From assembly GCA_029721515.1 (NCBI GenBank), contig CM056564.1:2457349-2521348 (forward strand): a stretch of DNA of 64,000 bases, read 5' to 3'. The position numbers and the translations under genes are program-made. Source of the DNA: Synanceia verrucosa. Lineage: Eukaryota > Chordata > Actinopteri > Perciformes > Synanceiidae. Below, one piece after another: positions 53,201 through 64,000 of the stretch; position 1 is the stretch's first letter; each line of letters begins with the position of its first letter. The notes below the pieces were generated by a model. The model made no database searches. It was not told where the DNA came from and worked only from the letters and a program-made list of their open reading frames with translations.

Positions 53201-56200
53201 CATGTTTAATTTAAACCAATCCCAATTCTTAAATCATCTACGCAATTAATCTGTATTAATTTGCGCAATTAATTAATAAATAATTTGCGTTGCCAGAGAC
53301 ATGCTAATTTTAATAGTCCTAACATATATTCAGCAACAAAAGAAACGCAAGTCTTTTTTGAGCGGCCCCAAACTACCTATAAAAGGAACAGAAACGTGAC
53401 TCCTCTGAAAACAGAACATACGACCATTGTTGATGTGTCCAGTAACGATGAACGTTACCCCGTTCGCAGCGGCGACGAGGCGTATTGGAGTTAACGGTAG
53501 GGCTAGGATGATAACAGCATCACCGCAATACCGCGGTCATGTGATGCCTACACATGAGCTCATTACCGTAACAACCGCAAAATATTGAATAATAACAAAA
53601 ATTAGCCCTACATAATTGCTGTTGAAAGTTACAGGACTGTATATTATGTTTGATATGAAATATAAACAGTAATATTTAGTAACGGGGGGGATATGAGGAT
53701 ATGAGGCCATCACAAACTACTGGTCACCACAGCGGGGCTGGAGCCTATCCCAGCTGTCTTAGGGTGAAAGGCAGGGTACACCCTGGACAAGTCTCCAGTT
53801 CATCACAGGACACATAGAGACAGACAACCACTCACACTCACATTCACACCTACGGTCTATGGTCAATTTAAATTAGCCAATTAACCTAATCCCCATGCAT
53901 GTTTTTGGATGGTGGGAGGAAGCCGGAGTACCAGAGAGAACCCACGCAGACACGGGGAGAACATGCAAACTCCACACAGAAAGGCCCCGGGCCGGGATTC
54001 GAACCCGGTACCTTCTTGCTGTGAGGCAACAGTGCTAACCACTACACCACTGTGCCGCCCTGGGGGTTGTTTTCATGTTATCATAATTTTTTTTTGAGGT
54101 TTCAGGCGGAGGATACCGCGATAAACCGCCATACCACCTTGATTGGGTGCTTTATCACCATGGTAATAAAAAAAACCTTATTGTCACAGCTCTACTTAAC
54201 GGTAGACCAAAGTATGGTCTGCATGTGCGTAGGTCAGCCCCTCTGAGCCGCCTACGCACTGTTTGAGCACGTCCAGGTGTCTCAGCAGCAGTAATGGTGG
54301 CAGGAAGTGTCCGGTCTCTGAGATGGTGAAGATGGATATGGCGATTCTGAATGGTGGTGGTCATATGTGGTTTGCCGCTGCGTGGATGATCTGAAGTTCT
54401 GTTTGTGGTATGGAATCTGGCTCTGAGACGACTAATTCTTGATTCATGAACATTCATTGCCCGTGCAACATCTCATGCCGGCACTCAGCGTTCACATAGC
54501 ACGTTCATGTTGGATTTCCATAAGTCGCGGGCGGCAGCACTTAGAGAAAAGATTTTTTTTCTATTTTATGCAGGCTGGGTGGACAAACTAAAGTGCCGAT
54601 CCCATTTTCATACGCCAGCGCTCTAGTCGTCTGGGTCGACCACACCTCTGTTAATCTAGCCATCGAAATACAACGTCACAACATGCACTTTTGCATTTTT
54701 GGCACATTCATGCGCAACCATTTGTCCAAACAAGCATTTTCACATTACTGCTGAGACAAACGGCACCAACTAGAATTCACTTCATAAAACTGTTTCTTTT
54801 GTTGTTGACATATAAGTTGCTAAAATCATAGTGACACCACATTAGCTCTAATCAGCCCTGTGTTTATGAAAAGAACGTCTGTTCTTTTCATAATCCCTTA
54901 TCGATGCTCTTTGCTAGATTGTTTGTTTGTTGAATTACACAGACAAGCTTGGACAGATTCAGAAAAGATGCTTAATCAAATTTTATCAGCACGTTTGATC
55001 GTTAGTTATGACTGTGTTTCCTTGATTTTTTGAATGGAGTTCTGTTTCATGACCTGCCAGCACATCTCTGGCAACACATTTCAGGAAGTTTGTCCAAGTA
55101 GAGTTACTGTTAAGCAAATCAGCATATTAACATGCTAATTTTGACAGCCTTAATTGATATAGTATAGATAGTAAGTAATCAGTAATTAATGGGTGAAATA
55201 AAAAATACTTACCCTCTGTGTGCATCTTTAGCTTTTTATTCATCTGTACGTCTTTGTCTAATTTCAGGTGTGCAGAATTCTTATAGTTGCTATGGTTACT
55301 TTGTTTAAAGGCTGAACTGAAGCAACAAATAGTAACAGTAAACACTAGAGAAGAGCTTTGGAGATTTTATGAGTGGAGCCTTTTCCCTCAGCTGTCCAGA
55401 GGACAGACCAAAGGACAGATCTCTCTCTGATCGCTGTTTAACATTGTCACAGTCAAGAGTTGACTGATTACATGAGGTGACAAACAGATCAGTGCCTTCA
55501 GATCTGTTGTCTGTACATACAAATAATCTGAGTTTAGGTATTAGAATGAGTAAAGGGAGAGGAAAAAGTCAATTTGTTCCATCCCTGAACTGCAGAATTG
55601 AGAGGACTGAGTGAATGAACAAAGTGTGTGAATTAGTGATGTATTCTTTGCTGTGGAGACCTTGATGATCTTCTGCAGGTTCCTCCAGGTCTCCTCCAGG
55701 GCCTCCATGGTGAACCAGGTGTAGGGGTTGGACACCACTTGGTAGCTCTTGATCTGCTGGTCCAGCTCGGCCAGCTGGTTGAAGTCGGCCTGAGCTGAGC
55801 TCAGCGAGGAGCGGAAGGCCTCGTGGGCTTCACGCAAAGCCCGGATCTCCTCCAGAGAGTTGCACCTCACTGGGTCGGTCAAGTCCTCCTCTGCATTCTC
55901 AAACCAACTGTTGAAGGCTGATGCCTTCTTGGCGAACGTAAGGAACAAGTCCTCCACCTGTGAGGGAGATACGATCCTCATTAGCTTGGTAAAAGCTATG
56001 TTTAAGCTTTGATTCTGGACAGTTTCAGAGGCTTCACAGGAACTAGCCCTCCCACATAGTTTTCTGGCCTTTACCTTTCTGAAGTGCTCTTGAGCCTCCA
56101 GGAGCTTCTTCTTGCGTGCAGCTGAGTTGGACAGCAGCTGGTTCCAGCGCTTCATCAAGGCAGCGTGGCGAGCTTCGATGGCTTTTGATTGGACATGCTT

Positions 56201-59200
56201 GGTGGCCAGCAGCTGGTCCTTGAGAGCTGTAATGTTGGTGATGCCCTCCTGCTGGAAGGCCTGTAATCCGGCATCAAAGGTCTCCTGCAGACAGACAGAA
56301 AAAAGAGGTTTTCAGCAGGACGAGCAGTAGAGTACAGAGGACAGAGCAGAACAGTGTTTTAGCAGATGGAGCACCTGCTTGGTGAGTAACGTCTGGACAG
56401 AGGACAGATCTCTGCCATAGTCATCAGTCTTCAGGCTATTCTCCTTCTCACCTAGACACAAACCATACAAACAGAATATAAACATGAAGGACATGATAGT
56501 CACAACAAATATGGGGACGTATTATTTCCAGCATTTTCTTCTATCCAGAGTGCAGTCAACACACATCAGAAAATCTAATTTCACATAACTAGGCCATTAA
56601 ATAGTCACGGTGCACACATGCACATTCAGTTTTTAGTCTTGTTTCAAACAAGGTCATTCATGAATTAGCATCAGTTGACTGCAATGCAACCATTTAAGAC
56701 AGGCGTGACCATATTTGTCTCCAGCAGAAAAGCACTCACTTTTCAACTGGAGGCACTCAGAAGAACAGCACATTAAACATGTTTATTGCTGGAAAAACCT
56801 GGAAAATGATGCTGCTGCTCAGATACATGCTATCTATATGGAGCTTAATTGTCATTTAGAAGCTGCCTTATTTGAGAATAAGAAATCAGAGCAGCAAGAA
56901 TGTGGTTAAAATAGCCCAAATCCAATGTGCTGGTTCCTCTTCATGCTGACTTTAAGCTGCACTTTACAGATTCACTATTTGGAGAGTTAAATTCTGGAGG
57001 AGGCAGCCCTAATTAACCCTTCAACACCTGAGCCTCCAAATTTCTGTCTGGACTTTTCTTATGTATGAAAACTAAGTATGAAATTAAGTATGAAAACTAT
57101 TTCAGATACAATTTGAGTGAGTTTGGTGAGTTTGTTTTTTTTTTTTTTCCTTTTCTTTTTTAACCACAGGGAACAAAGAGGCTGCTTCTCCAGCTTTCAG
57201 GAGAGGCATGAATGAAAGTACCGTAATGACACAATGTTGGCTGTAAAGAGTGATGCCTCAGCTTTCAGAAACTGATGGATTTTTTTTCTGACAGCACAAA
57301 CCGTAACCCAATTACGGTAATCCAGAGCTCATGTGCGATGTGTCACCGGCTACACATTAGGTGTTAAAGGGTTAAATTAGTGATAATAATATCACAAAAA
57401 TCACAAGTCTTTAAAGAACCTGAAATGAAGCTCTTTTCTTTATGACTAAAAGTCTGTATTTTTATGTTCAGTCTATAATGATATTAATCTTGAAAAAAAT
57501 TTTACAGTATAAATTTAATTGAATAAAAGTAACTATATTGTGGTGGTCTGTTATTTTGGAACTGCTCTGCTGTTGTAATGAATGACAGCCGTCTCCATTT
57601 GCTCATACCAATCCAGGACTCCACCACGTCAGCCTTCCAGTTGAACTGCAGGAAGGCAGAGTTTTCATCCAGCTTGGCCTTCCTCTGAGCTGCTGCCCTC
57701 TCCAGTTCAGACACTTTGCCTCGCAAAGCCGCCATCTTGGCGCTGATGTTGTCTACGTGATGGTTGTTCTGTCGTAAACACAAAAATTATATTTGTTTCT
57801 GCAGTTGCACATGAACAAAGCTGATTATTTCTCTGCTTGCCACAGAGCCAGTACCTTCTTGATGAGCTCCTCTCCGTTAGTGCACACATCATTGACTCTG
57901 TCCCTATGCACTGTGAAATCAGTCTCAAACGCCTCATGCTTTTTCAGCAAGCCCTGTTATAATAAAAAAAAAGGTTTCCTTGACATTCAGTGAACTCATC
58001 ATCATTTATTGAACTAGTTTTTACTACACTTGTTTAATGTTCTGTAACATGGTGTGTTGCTGTGTGCGACAGGTGAACCTGAACAGCAGCCAGGGTATCT
58101 CCGTAGTCCTCGCTCCCCACCAGGTTCAACTTCTCATTAATCCAAGCTTCTTCTTCTTCCACGTTCGCCACAAACTGCTGGTACTCCAGCGACTCCTCCA
58201 GCCTCTGTCCCCTGGATGCAAATACACATTCACACACCTCTTTCTCTCTGTGGCTGTGTACCAAGTGTAGCTTGCGTGTAGCTTGGGTGTAGCTCAGCAG
58301 GCTCACCTTGCTCCAGATAAGTCTTTGAGTTCCTTCCAGTGGTCCACAAACTGGGCCAGCCTCTGCTGGATCTCCTCCTGGCCGATGGTGTTGTCATCAG
58401 ACAGCTTTTTCCCAGTGTCCAGCACCGACTGGGAGCAGGCAGGACAGAGATCTAGTCACTGCATACAAAGCTACAACACTTTCCAAAATATTCCCAATGT
58501 GCTGAGGTCTGTGCACGATGGTCAACGACGAGTATGAATAATGCAACAGACATCATTTCATTTACAAATGGGAACAAAATGCATTTATTATTGAGTGCTG
58601 ATAAATGGGCTTGAAGTAAAGTGTATCAGCATTTCTATGAAATAGAGAAATGTCTCAGTACTTCTGTCAATGTTAGTTTTAGTTCTGTTGTTGTCATCCT
58701 GTTGTTTTTGGTAAATGTGTCTGCAGAAATGACAACAGAGAAGTTTGACTTGAAATATCTTGAAACAAATGTGATGACCAGATGATGACTGGTTGACCTC
58801 TTACCTGAATAGCTGGCTCGTGGGCTCCCAGCTCAGCCTCTAATCTCTTGTGTTTCTTCCTCAGATTCTGTACACCTGTCAAATCACGTCCGTAGTCCTC
58901 CGAACTCACAAGCAACTTCTTTTCTCTGTGGGGGGTTGCGACAGAAAAGTGTATGTTTAGTTTTATTCCTCTTCTGTACCTTTTCCCATCCTTGTCTCCT
59001 CATGTGTCCTCTTCCATGGTCCTCCATGTCTATCAATCACTCTGTTCAGTCTTTTACCTTTGGGTAAAAGACTATGCAGTGTTCAGTTTTTCAACCCTGG
59101 AAGCGGGATCCCTTCTCTGTTACTCTTCCTGAGGTGTCTACCATTTTTGTTTTTCCTTAATCAATGTAGGGTTATTTGTAAATGACAAAGGGTGTCATAT

Positions 59201-60685
59201 CTTGTACAGAATAATTTGTAATTCATGATATTGGGTTATACAAATAAAACCGGCTTGATGAAAACCAGTAGTCCATAATAGTACTTATCCAGAAGCAATC
59301 TGCATTCTAACCGTTTCACCGTCTGTATGAACAAGCACACGCAGTTTAACTTTAAAGACATTTTTAATGATTTTGTAAGGTGTGTGCTCTAATTGGGTAG
59401 ACATGTACTGAAGAAGTTGGTCAGAGGTATGAAATTGTTTTATTTTGTGTCCTTTTGAAAGAGTAACAGCCAAGGTAGATAACTACATGATCAAAGGGGG
59501 GCTCTCTTACTTGATCCAAGACTCTTCATCATCCAGGTCCCTGAAGAACTGATGCAGGCGGTGGGACTCGTTGAGTTTAGCACGGCGACCTGCAGCCATG
59601 CTCTTGATCTTGGCAAAACGTCCGTTGACAGCATCTCGCTTGTCCTTCACCTGCGATGTGTCGAAGGCGTTGCTGGCCATCAGGCTGTCAGCCTGACCGT
59701 TCAGATCCTTCAGACGGTCCTGCAGGGGGGTGGGAGGTGGTCAGAGGCTCTCATTGTAACTCTGGATCTACGAATCATGAATCATTATGAGTAAAAATGA
59801 GCTACACACTTCATGGGCAGAAATGTCAGCCTCCAGCAGCTGGTGCTTCTTCAGCAGGTTGTTGACTGAAGCCAGATCTTTGCCATAGTCCTCAGAGGCA
59901 AGAAGAGCTTCCACCTGAAAAACAAGGAGCGTGTAACAGATTGTGAAAGTTATCTTCTGTACATTGATGGGTCACAGTTTTTAAACACATGTATCTGGCA
60001 TGCAGATTCTCACCTCAGACAGCCAGAAGTCAAAGTCCTTGATGCCGGTGTTGAAATTCTGCTGCTTGTTGGCCTCTTTCAGTTTCTGGCTCTTTTCTGC
60101 AGATTTGTTGACAAGGAACTGCCACTGTTCATCCAGAGCACTGAGGCGAGCCTGAGGAGCGCACATTTTCAAAGTTACTGTCACCTCTTCACCGCTCTGC
60201 AATTAAGATCATGTTCTCACACTTGAGGAGAAAAATCAATGTTACGCAACAGTGCCGATCAATTTGAGGATAATGTGAAATTGAGCTTTTTCTGACCAAT
60301 ATCACAAATTAACTTTCATTTTACCAGCATAGACTGTGAAATACGGTAGACATTTTTATATCGCACAATATCGTAATATCGCACAGCTCTATTAAACTGT
60401 TAAACAGGTCTTACTTTTTTAAACTTCTATTGAAAGTCAACTCTCAAAATCTACACGTGCAATATTTGAAATGTGAAATATCACTTCTATTCATTTCTAC
60501 TGTTCACTGTGAACTACTTCTGTTGTCTTTATTACAACACTTATTCCACTGTGTTCTCTTGTTCTCTTCTATTGTTCAGTTTCCCCTACAGTGTACAGTA
60601 TTGGGGAGGGCCAAACAGACACCCCCCTGCCCTGCCAACAGGATCTCCACCCAGAAATTTAAGTCATACACATATATATTTATAT

Positions 60686-60734
<49 letters not shown>

Positions 60735-62524
60735 AAATATCCATTAATTAATTAGTATTTTAAAATCAAAAAAAAAAAAATCAAAAAAACTATCAAAATG
60801 ACCTATAACAGGTGTAATTGTCATCAAATTTACTCTATTTTATGCATTTGCGACACAGACACACCACCACAATTGAAGAGGGGAGGAGAGAGCGGGTTGC
60901 CTACATCATCATGGTTCAAAAAATTTTTCAGTTTGAGAAAATTTAAGAATGTTGTAATCATGCTCTCAGGTGTCTCTATGGACTGCTGCCTGCTTTACGC
61001 TTCTGCATTGCAGCAACGGCCTTGCTACGGCTGCTGTCACTGAGGCACCAGACTGTGTTTATAAGGTAGGGCATCTGTCTACAGGATGCATCTCTGCCAA
61101 AAAATCACTGCATTTTTGACGTACAATTCTCCATTCAAGCTGTGGCATGGAGCCGTCAGAAAGAAAGAGAAAGGTGTCCACTGTGTGGGATTATTTTGAT
61201 GTTATATCTCCAAACAAAATATTTGTTTTTATTTCGTCCTGGTCCTCTCAGTTATCGCTTGATCTATCAGAATTCAAATCCATTTCAAAGTGACTCTTAG
61301 TTTAAATTACTCATTTCATTTTCTGCAGGTTAAATGCTGCATTTGTTCAAAGGAACTATCATTTTTTTTTATCAGTTTTACAAAACTTTCACTAATTTTA
61401 CACTTTCCCTTATTCCCTTGCTATTATTGTCAATTCTGCTTTTGACACACTGCATTAGGCAGTGATATTACATTGGTTATATTCAGAATGACTGGAATAC
61501 ACACACTTTTCTTTCATTCAGTCAAGACTATCATTTTTTTAACCACTTGGTGTCCATTTGTCAGAAGGAATGAAATTGGTTCAGTGGCACAGTCTTTATC
61601 CATGTTGCCTGCAATGATTTATTAAGTCCAGCAGATGTGATCTTGACTGATACACTAACACAGTGTCAACACAGTATCGACACAGGTGCCACACACCCCA
61701 TGAGGCAACATCAAACCATCACTAGCAAGCACCCCAACACAGACCAGGCTCATTCCGGCACAGGCACCTGCCCCTCCCAAAGCGAAAAAGCTAGGGGAAA
61801 CTCTGTTATTTATAAGATGACTCTGTTTTTTTCACCAGGTTTGTTGATTATTTACTTTTAAATATTATTTACTGATGTCCTTATTTTTATACGTCCTTAC
61901 TGTTGTTGATGCACTATCCACTTTGCTGTAGGACAGATGCAAATTTCCTGGTTTGTGGGGCTAATAGAGGGTTATCTGATCTTATCTGGTATTGTGAATG
62001 CTGTATGGCAGAATACATAATGTATATACCTTGACTGCGTCCTCGCTGCCGGCACAGGCCCCTCTCTGGATCAAGGTGTTGCCAGTATCAATGACCCCAC
62101 GGATTCGGTCTGCATTGGCGTGTAGCTCGGCCTCGAATGCCTGATGTTTCTGATGCTTGCTCTGACAGCACACAGAGGCAGGGGAACAGGACACAGCATG
62201 AGCATCATATGATGCAGACAAGCTCCTCCTTTATGGTAGAAATTTTCAGCCCTCCTTACACTGAAAAACAGCCATCTGAAGCATTATGAGGCTAACATTA
62301 ACTGGTGTTAATGTCAGCTTCACAGTGCTTACAAAATTCTGTTTATAATTAAAAAAAAAAAAAACAAACAAACAAACGAGAGGATAGTATATAAAAACAA
62401 AATACAGCAACACAGGACACTGACCATGACAGACAATGTGTCGGACATTGACAGACACATGACAAACGAGTCAAAAACACAAAATGGCAATGTAGAGGAA
62501 AAACATCTGCAGCAATGACAACTG

Positions 62525-62558
<34 letters not shown>

Positions 62559-64000
62559 AACAAACCTACTGAGGAAAGAGCCACTTTAAAATTGCTTCAC
62601 AATTGAGTCTTTCTAGATTTCTTTTTTTAAATTATTTATTTGGGTGAACAAGGAATATGAAATCATCATGGGTGTTACGGGTCTTCCTACATTTCCATTA
62701 GCTTCTCAGCTCTTACTAAATAATGTCTGTAACCATCAAACACAGAGCCAATGGCTGCTTTTCACAATTTAGAGTTAGTCTGCTTGAGGCTAGTGTGCTG
62801 AGCTATTCATCAGCAAATATTCAATTTCAGTTTCATTTCAAGGTGTCGAACAGCTGAAGCAAGATTAAAGACAACCCTTCTTGAGAACCGAACATGGAAA
62901 AATGGAAGCCACAACCAACAACTAGTAGCCTTCGATGATAAAACAAACCTAGAATAAAACAGAATTAACACCAAATTTAGCCATTTTTGAAAGAAAAAAA
63001 TGAACAAAATTAAATAAGAGGTGTAAAAGAAGCTGGCACTCAACAGTGTTGATGAGAGACAAACTGAAGATGGGCGGAGTGCTCGCTCTACATGGTGTCT
63101 ACACACACAGCAAAGACGTGGACACATGGAGGACAACCTGCTGGGCTGTTAGTCAGCTGACACACTACTCAAACTTACCAGCAGCTTGGACAGCTATAAA
63201 AAATAAGACAGTGGGAGAGAGATTCAGTCTCATTTCAGACAGGACACAAGGAGGGATTTGACACACTTAAAGAAAAGGATCGTCAATAGAGCAAGACAAA
63301 ACAGATAAGCCTTTTTAATTTAGCTGCACCTTCCCATCAGTTACATACAGCTCCAGCTATTTTTGTTTATTTGTATTTCATACGTTATATTCATAGTCTA
63401 AATATTGCATTTCATTCACAATTAAATATGTTTTTGTTTTTTTAAACACATACTTAAACATTTGTAATTCCTTTTTTATTATTTCATTATTGTTGCTATA
63501 TTGTATTTTTTACTTAAAATTTATTCATGCTGCTGTAACAAGTGAATTTACCCCAATGGGATCAATAAAAGTAGATATTGTATTCTGTGCTTCCTGATTT
63601 TAATTTCTTTACAAAAGAAACAAGTACTTTTCAATTCACTAAACTCATGTGTGGAATTTACATTCCCACCATTATTATGAAGGGCTTCCATGTTTTCCTT
63701 TCAGACTAGCTGTTGCCGTGAATATCTCAAAGCTGTGCTAACAGAGGCCTGATGTGTACCTGGATGTTGGTCGGGTCCTTGTAGGACTCATCAGTTGCAG
63801 TCTGCAGCTTCTCGCTGATCCAAGCCTCTATCTCGTCCACATCCCTGCTGAACTGCTGCAAGGTCTGGGATTCACCCAGTTTGGAGCGCTTTTCGATCAT
63901 CTGGGCCTTCAGCCGGCGCCACCTTTAAAACATCACAATTTGTTCTGTTTAAAAATGAGCTCAAACACAAGCATGCATAGTTTAAAGGGTTTTTCTTACC
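47274..64000 (-). CDS. sptan1: Alpha-II spectrin, C-terminal 940 residues, truncated by window edge
   Basis: Membrane-skeleton protein that pairs with beta-spectrin and binds actin and calmodulin. Exons in transcript order: 63760-63922, 62030-62161, 60014-60151, 59810-59914, 59511-59719, 58805-58925, 58307-58428, 58079-58211, 57855-57953, 57609-57768, 56375-56451, 56075-56284, 55661-55957, 52916-53028, 50138-50155, 48375-48429, 48095-48291, 47940-47993, 47703-47849, 47478-47625, 47274-47399; 2824 nt, all phases agree. The repeats carry the spectrin signatures SEDYGKDLASV, SEDYGRDLTGVQNL, DDYGRDLSSVQTLL and NSWFENAEEDL. Two canonical EF-hand loops follow (DKEKSGRLNHQE and DPNRDGNVSLQE), then the atypical pair, ending RSLFVN and TGA. 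The last two bases of the window (minus-strand GG) are the end of the preceding exon and its GTAAG donor. The SH3 domain and calpain site are outside the window. Confidence 0.97.
48998..49352 (+). mobile_element. tRNA-headed SINE copy
   Basis: It starts GGGCGGCACAGTGGTGTAGT, with an A-box-like TGGTGTAGTGG and a B-box-like GGATTCGATTCC, and continues with 'ttctgtgtggagtttgcatg' and 'gttctcctcatg'. It shares its far end ('tagtttgtgatggcctcata') with the copy at 53690. It is in the SPTAN1 intron between 48429 and 50138. Confidence 0.8.
50138..50155 (-). CDS. sptan1: 18-nt SPTAN1 microexon
   Basis: On the minus strand ATCAG precedes an 18-nt exon followed by GTTAAT. Joined to its neighbours it completes an Arg codon and encodes TYLLDG, giving ETRTYLLDGSCMVEE, the sequence found in vertebrate alpha-II spectrin. 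It keeps phase 2 on both sides, so skipping it leaves the frame intact. It is 1.7 kb from the next exon and 2.8 kb from the previous one, whose intron holds a Tc1 element. Confidence 0.88.
50556..50640. mobile_element. hAT terminal fragment
   Basis: 'tagagctgtgcgatactgcg' is the terminus type seen at 60215-60393 (reverse) and, more loosely, 53499-54195. No matching second end is visible here. Confidence 0.4.
50664..52271 (-). mobile_element. Tc1-like transposon F, nearly intact
   Basis: TA at 50662-50663 and 52272-52273. The inverted ends, starting CAGTCATGGAAAAAATTATT, are identical for about 50 bp. The minus-strand transposase has an N-terminal frame 51944-51408 (KLKISKTAVHSNKKKQ, RGRKRLSTPRDDRALI, FSDESNFEL with the first Asp) and a second frame 51411-50962 (FQQDNAPCHTARS, second Asp; SPDLNPIENLW, Glu; DD34E spacing). 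A single-base loss in the glycine-rich stretch near 51415 is the only obvious break. It is the youngest-looking element in the window and lies in the same sense as SPTAN1. Confidence 0.93.
53499..54195. mobile_element. hAT-like element nested in transposon G
   Basis: Perfect 8-bp direct repeats TTAACGGT at 53491-53498 and 54196-54203 flank ends AGGGCTAGG and CAGCTCTAC. 'accgcaataccgcggtcatg' near the left end and 'ataccgcgataaaccgccat' near the right are further inverted matches. It contains the SINE at 53690-54060. Confidence 0.75.
53690..54060 (-). mobile_element. tRNA-headed SINE copy, innermost of three layers
   Basis: Best preserved of the four copies. Read on the minus strand from 54060: GGGCGGCACAGTGGTGTAGT, A-box-like TGGTGTAGTGG, B-box GGTTCGAATCC and a perfect five-pair T-arm (CCGGG TTCGAAT CCCGG). 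The body includes 'catgcatgtttttggatggt' in plus sense. Confidence 0.85.
54809..55660. other. SPTAN1 intron, nothing recognised
   Basis: A+T-rich intron without a repeat or exon that I can support. Confidence 0.5.
55958..56074 (-). other. 117-nt phase-0 SPTAN1 intron without stop codons
   Basis: The intron between HFRK and VEDLFLTF has GT-AG ends (GTAAAG, CTCACAG), is a multiple of three and reads through in frame for 39 codons. Retention would insert 39 residues into a spectrin repeat. Confidence 0.85.
59105..59255 (+). mobile_element. L2-like LINE tail
   Basis: 'atgatattgggttatacaaa' and 'gggtgtcatatcttgtacag' are the reverse complement of the tails at 1323 and 33817. It is in an SPTAN1 intron. 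Confidence 0.6.
60215..60393. mobile_element. hAT terminal fragment
   Basis: It ends 'atcgtaatatcgcacagctc' followed by TA, the reverse of the terminus at 50557. The left limit is unclear. Confidence 0.4.
60685..60733. repeat. (CA)n microsatellite
   Basis: A CA run of about 35 bp flanked by TATA-rich sequence, in an SPTAN1 intron. Confidence 0.95.
61147..61372 (+). pseudogene. BED zinc-finger (hAT-related) remnant
   Basis: The plus strand reads MEPSERKRKVSTVWDYFDVI at 61147-61206 and, after about 120 bp of non-coding sequence and a CAG acceptor-like site, VKCCICSKELS at 61330-61362. Together these form the start of a BED finger (VWDYF ... C-x2-C). The His pair is not visible. It is probably a decayed ZBED-like hAT gene in an SPTAN1 intron. 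Confidence 0.5.
62162..63759. other. SPTAN1 intron with simple repeats and a retroposon tail
   Basis: It holds a 28-bp A run (62529-62559) and, at 63540-63590, 'ttaccccaatgggatcaata', a LINE-type 3' tail without a recognisable body. Nothing else is supported. Confidence 0.5.

Larger units (their letters stand above)
53331..54808 (-). mobile_element. Tc1-like transposon G carrying nested hAT and SINE
   Basis: Ends CAGCAACAAAAGAAACGC (left) and, on the reverse strand, CAACAACAAAAGAAACAG (right). Minus strand 54470-54205 holds a transposase piece (MNVHESRISRLRARFHTTNR, RTLPATITAAETPGRAQTV). The middle is filled by 53499-54195. It lies in the SPTAN1 intron between 53028 and 55661. Confidence 0.75.

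Noticed and set aside
53990..54060. tRNA gene call at the SINE heads (also 48998, 25745)
   Set aside because: A box, B box and T-arm are present, but the acceptor stem and anticodon arm are imperfect and the sequence continues into a repeated body; it is a SINE head.
62810..63136. 108-codon minus-strand frame in an SPTAN1 intron
   Set aside because: Low-complexity hydrophobic sequence, no conserved motif, and not bounded by sites that would fit SPTAN1 phases.

Overview
The window is vertebrate nuclear DNA, almost certainly from a teleost fish. It has small exons with GT-AG introns and four single-copy vertebrate genes. The introns are crowded with the repeat mix typical of teleosts: Tc1-like transposons, hAT and Harbinger remnants, tRNA-headed SINEs, and L1-like and L2-like LINE pieces. 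I cannot name the species.

Gene layout, left to right: (1) PKN3-like protein kinase N on the minus strand, coding exons 187-11733 plus a candidate first coding exon at 19454-19474; its kinase domain lies beyond the left edge. (2) SET (TAF-I beta / I2PP2A) on the plus strand, complete in 8 exons, 21983-31111, 270 residues. (3) DYNC2I2 (WDR34), the dynein-2 intermediate chain, on the plus strand, complete in 9 exons, 39322-46847, 505 residues. (4) SPTAN1 (alpha-II spectrin) on the minus strand, the last 21 coding exons, 47274-63922, about 940 residues; it runs off the right edge. The set PKN3-SET-WDR34-SPTAN1 is the one on human 9q34.11, so this is a conserved synteny block. PKN3 and SET are divergent, and DYNC2I2 and SPTAN1 converge tail to tail with almost abutting poly(A) signals. 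Phases agree across every exon junction I joined.

Between and within the genes: six Tc1-like elements with recognisable terminal inverted repeats (12.2, 28.3, 32.1, 39.5, 43.2 and 50.7 kb) plus a seventh, broken up by nested insertions (53.3-54.8 kb); two L1-like LINE copies (14-17.3 kb and 35.7-36.8 kb); an L2-like LINE 3' end (33.8-35.7 kb) with solo tails elsewhere; four copies of a tRNA-headed SINE; several MITEs, many nested inside one another; and an 80-bp minisatellite of about 14 units (2.65-3.8 kb) whose unit carries a perfect 14-bp palindrome.

The four genes do not form a pathway. They act in Rho-linked kinase signalling, histone chaperoning and PP2A inhibition, ciliary retrograde transport, and the membrane skeleton. 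The observations most worth following are a consensus RFX X-box 170 bp before the DYNC2I2 start codon, an 18-nt SPTAN1 microexon, a stop-free phase-0 SPTAN1 intron, three LC8-type motifs in DYNC2I2, the candidate PKN3 first exon, and transposon nestings whose empty or filled sites can be read directly. I saw no CRISPR array, no viral gene and no clearly new protein-coding system.
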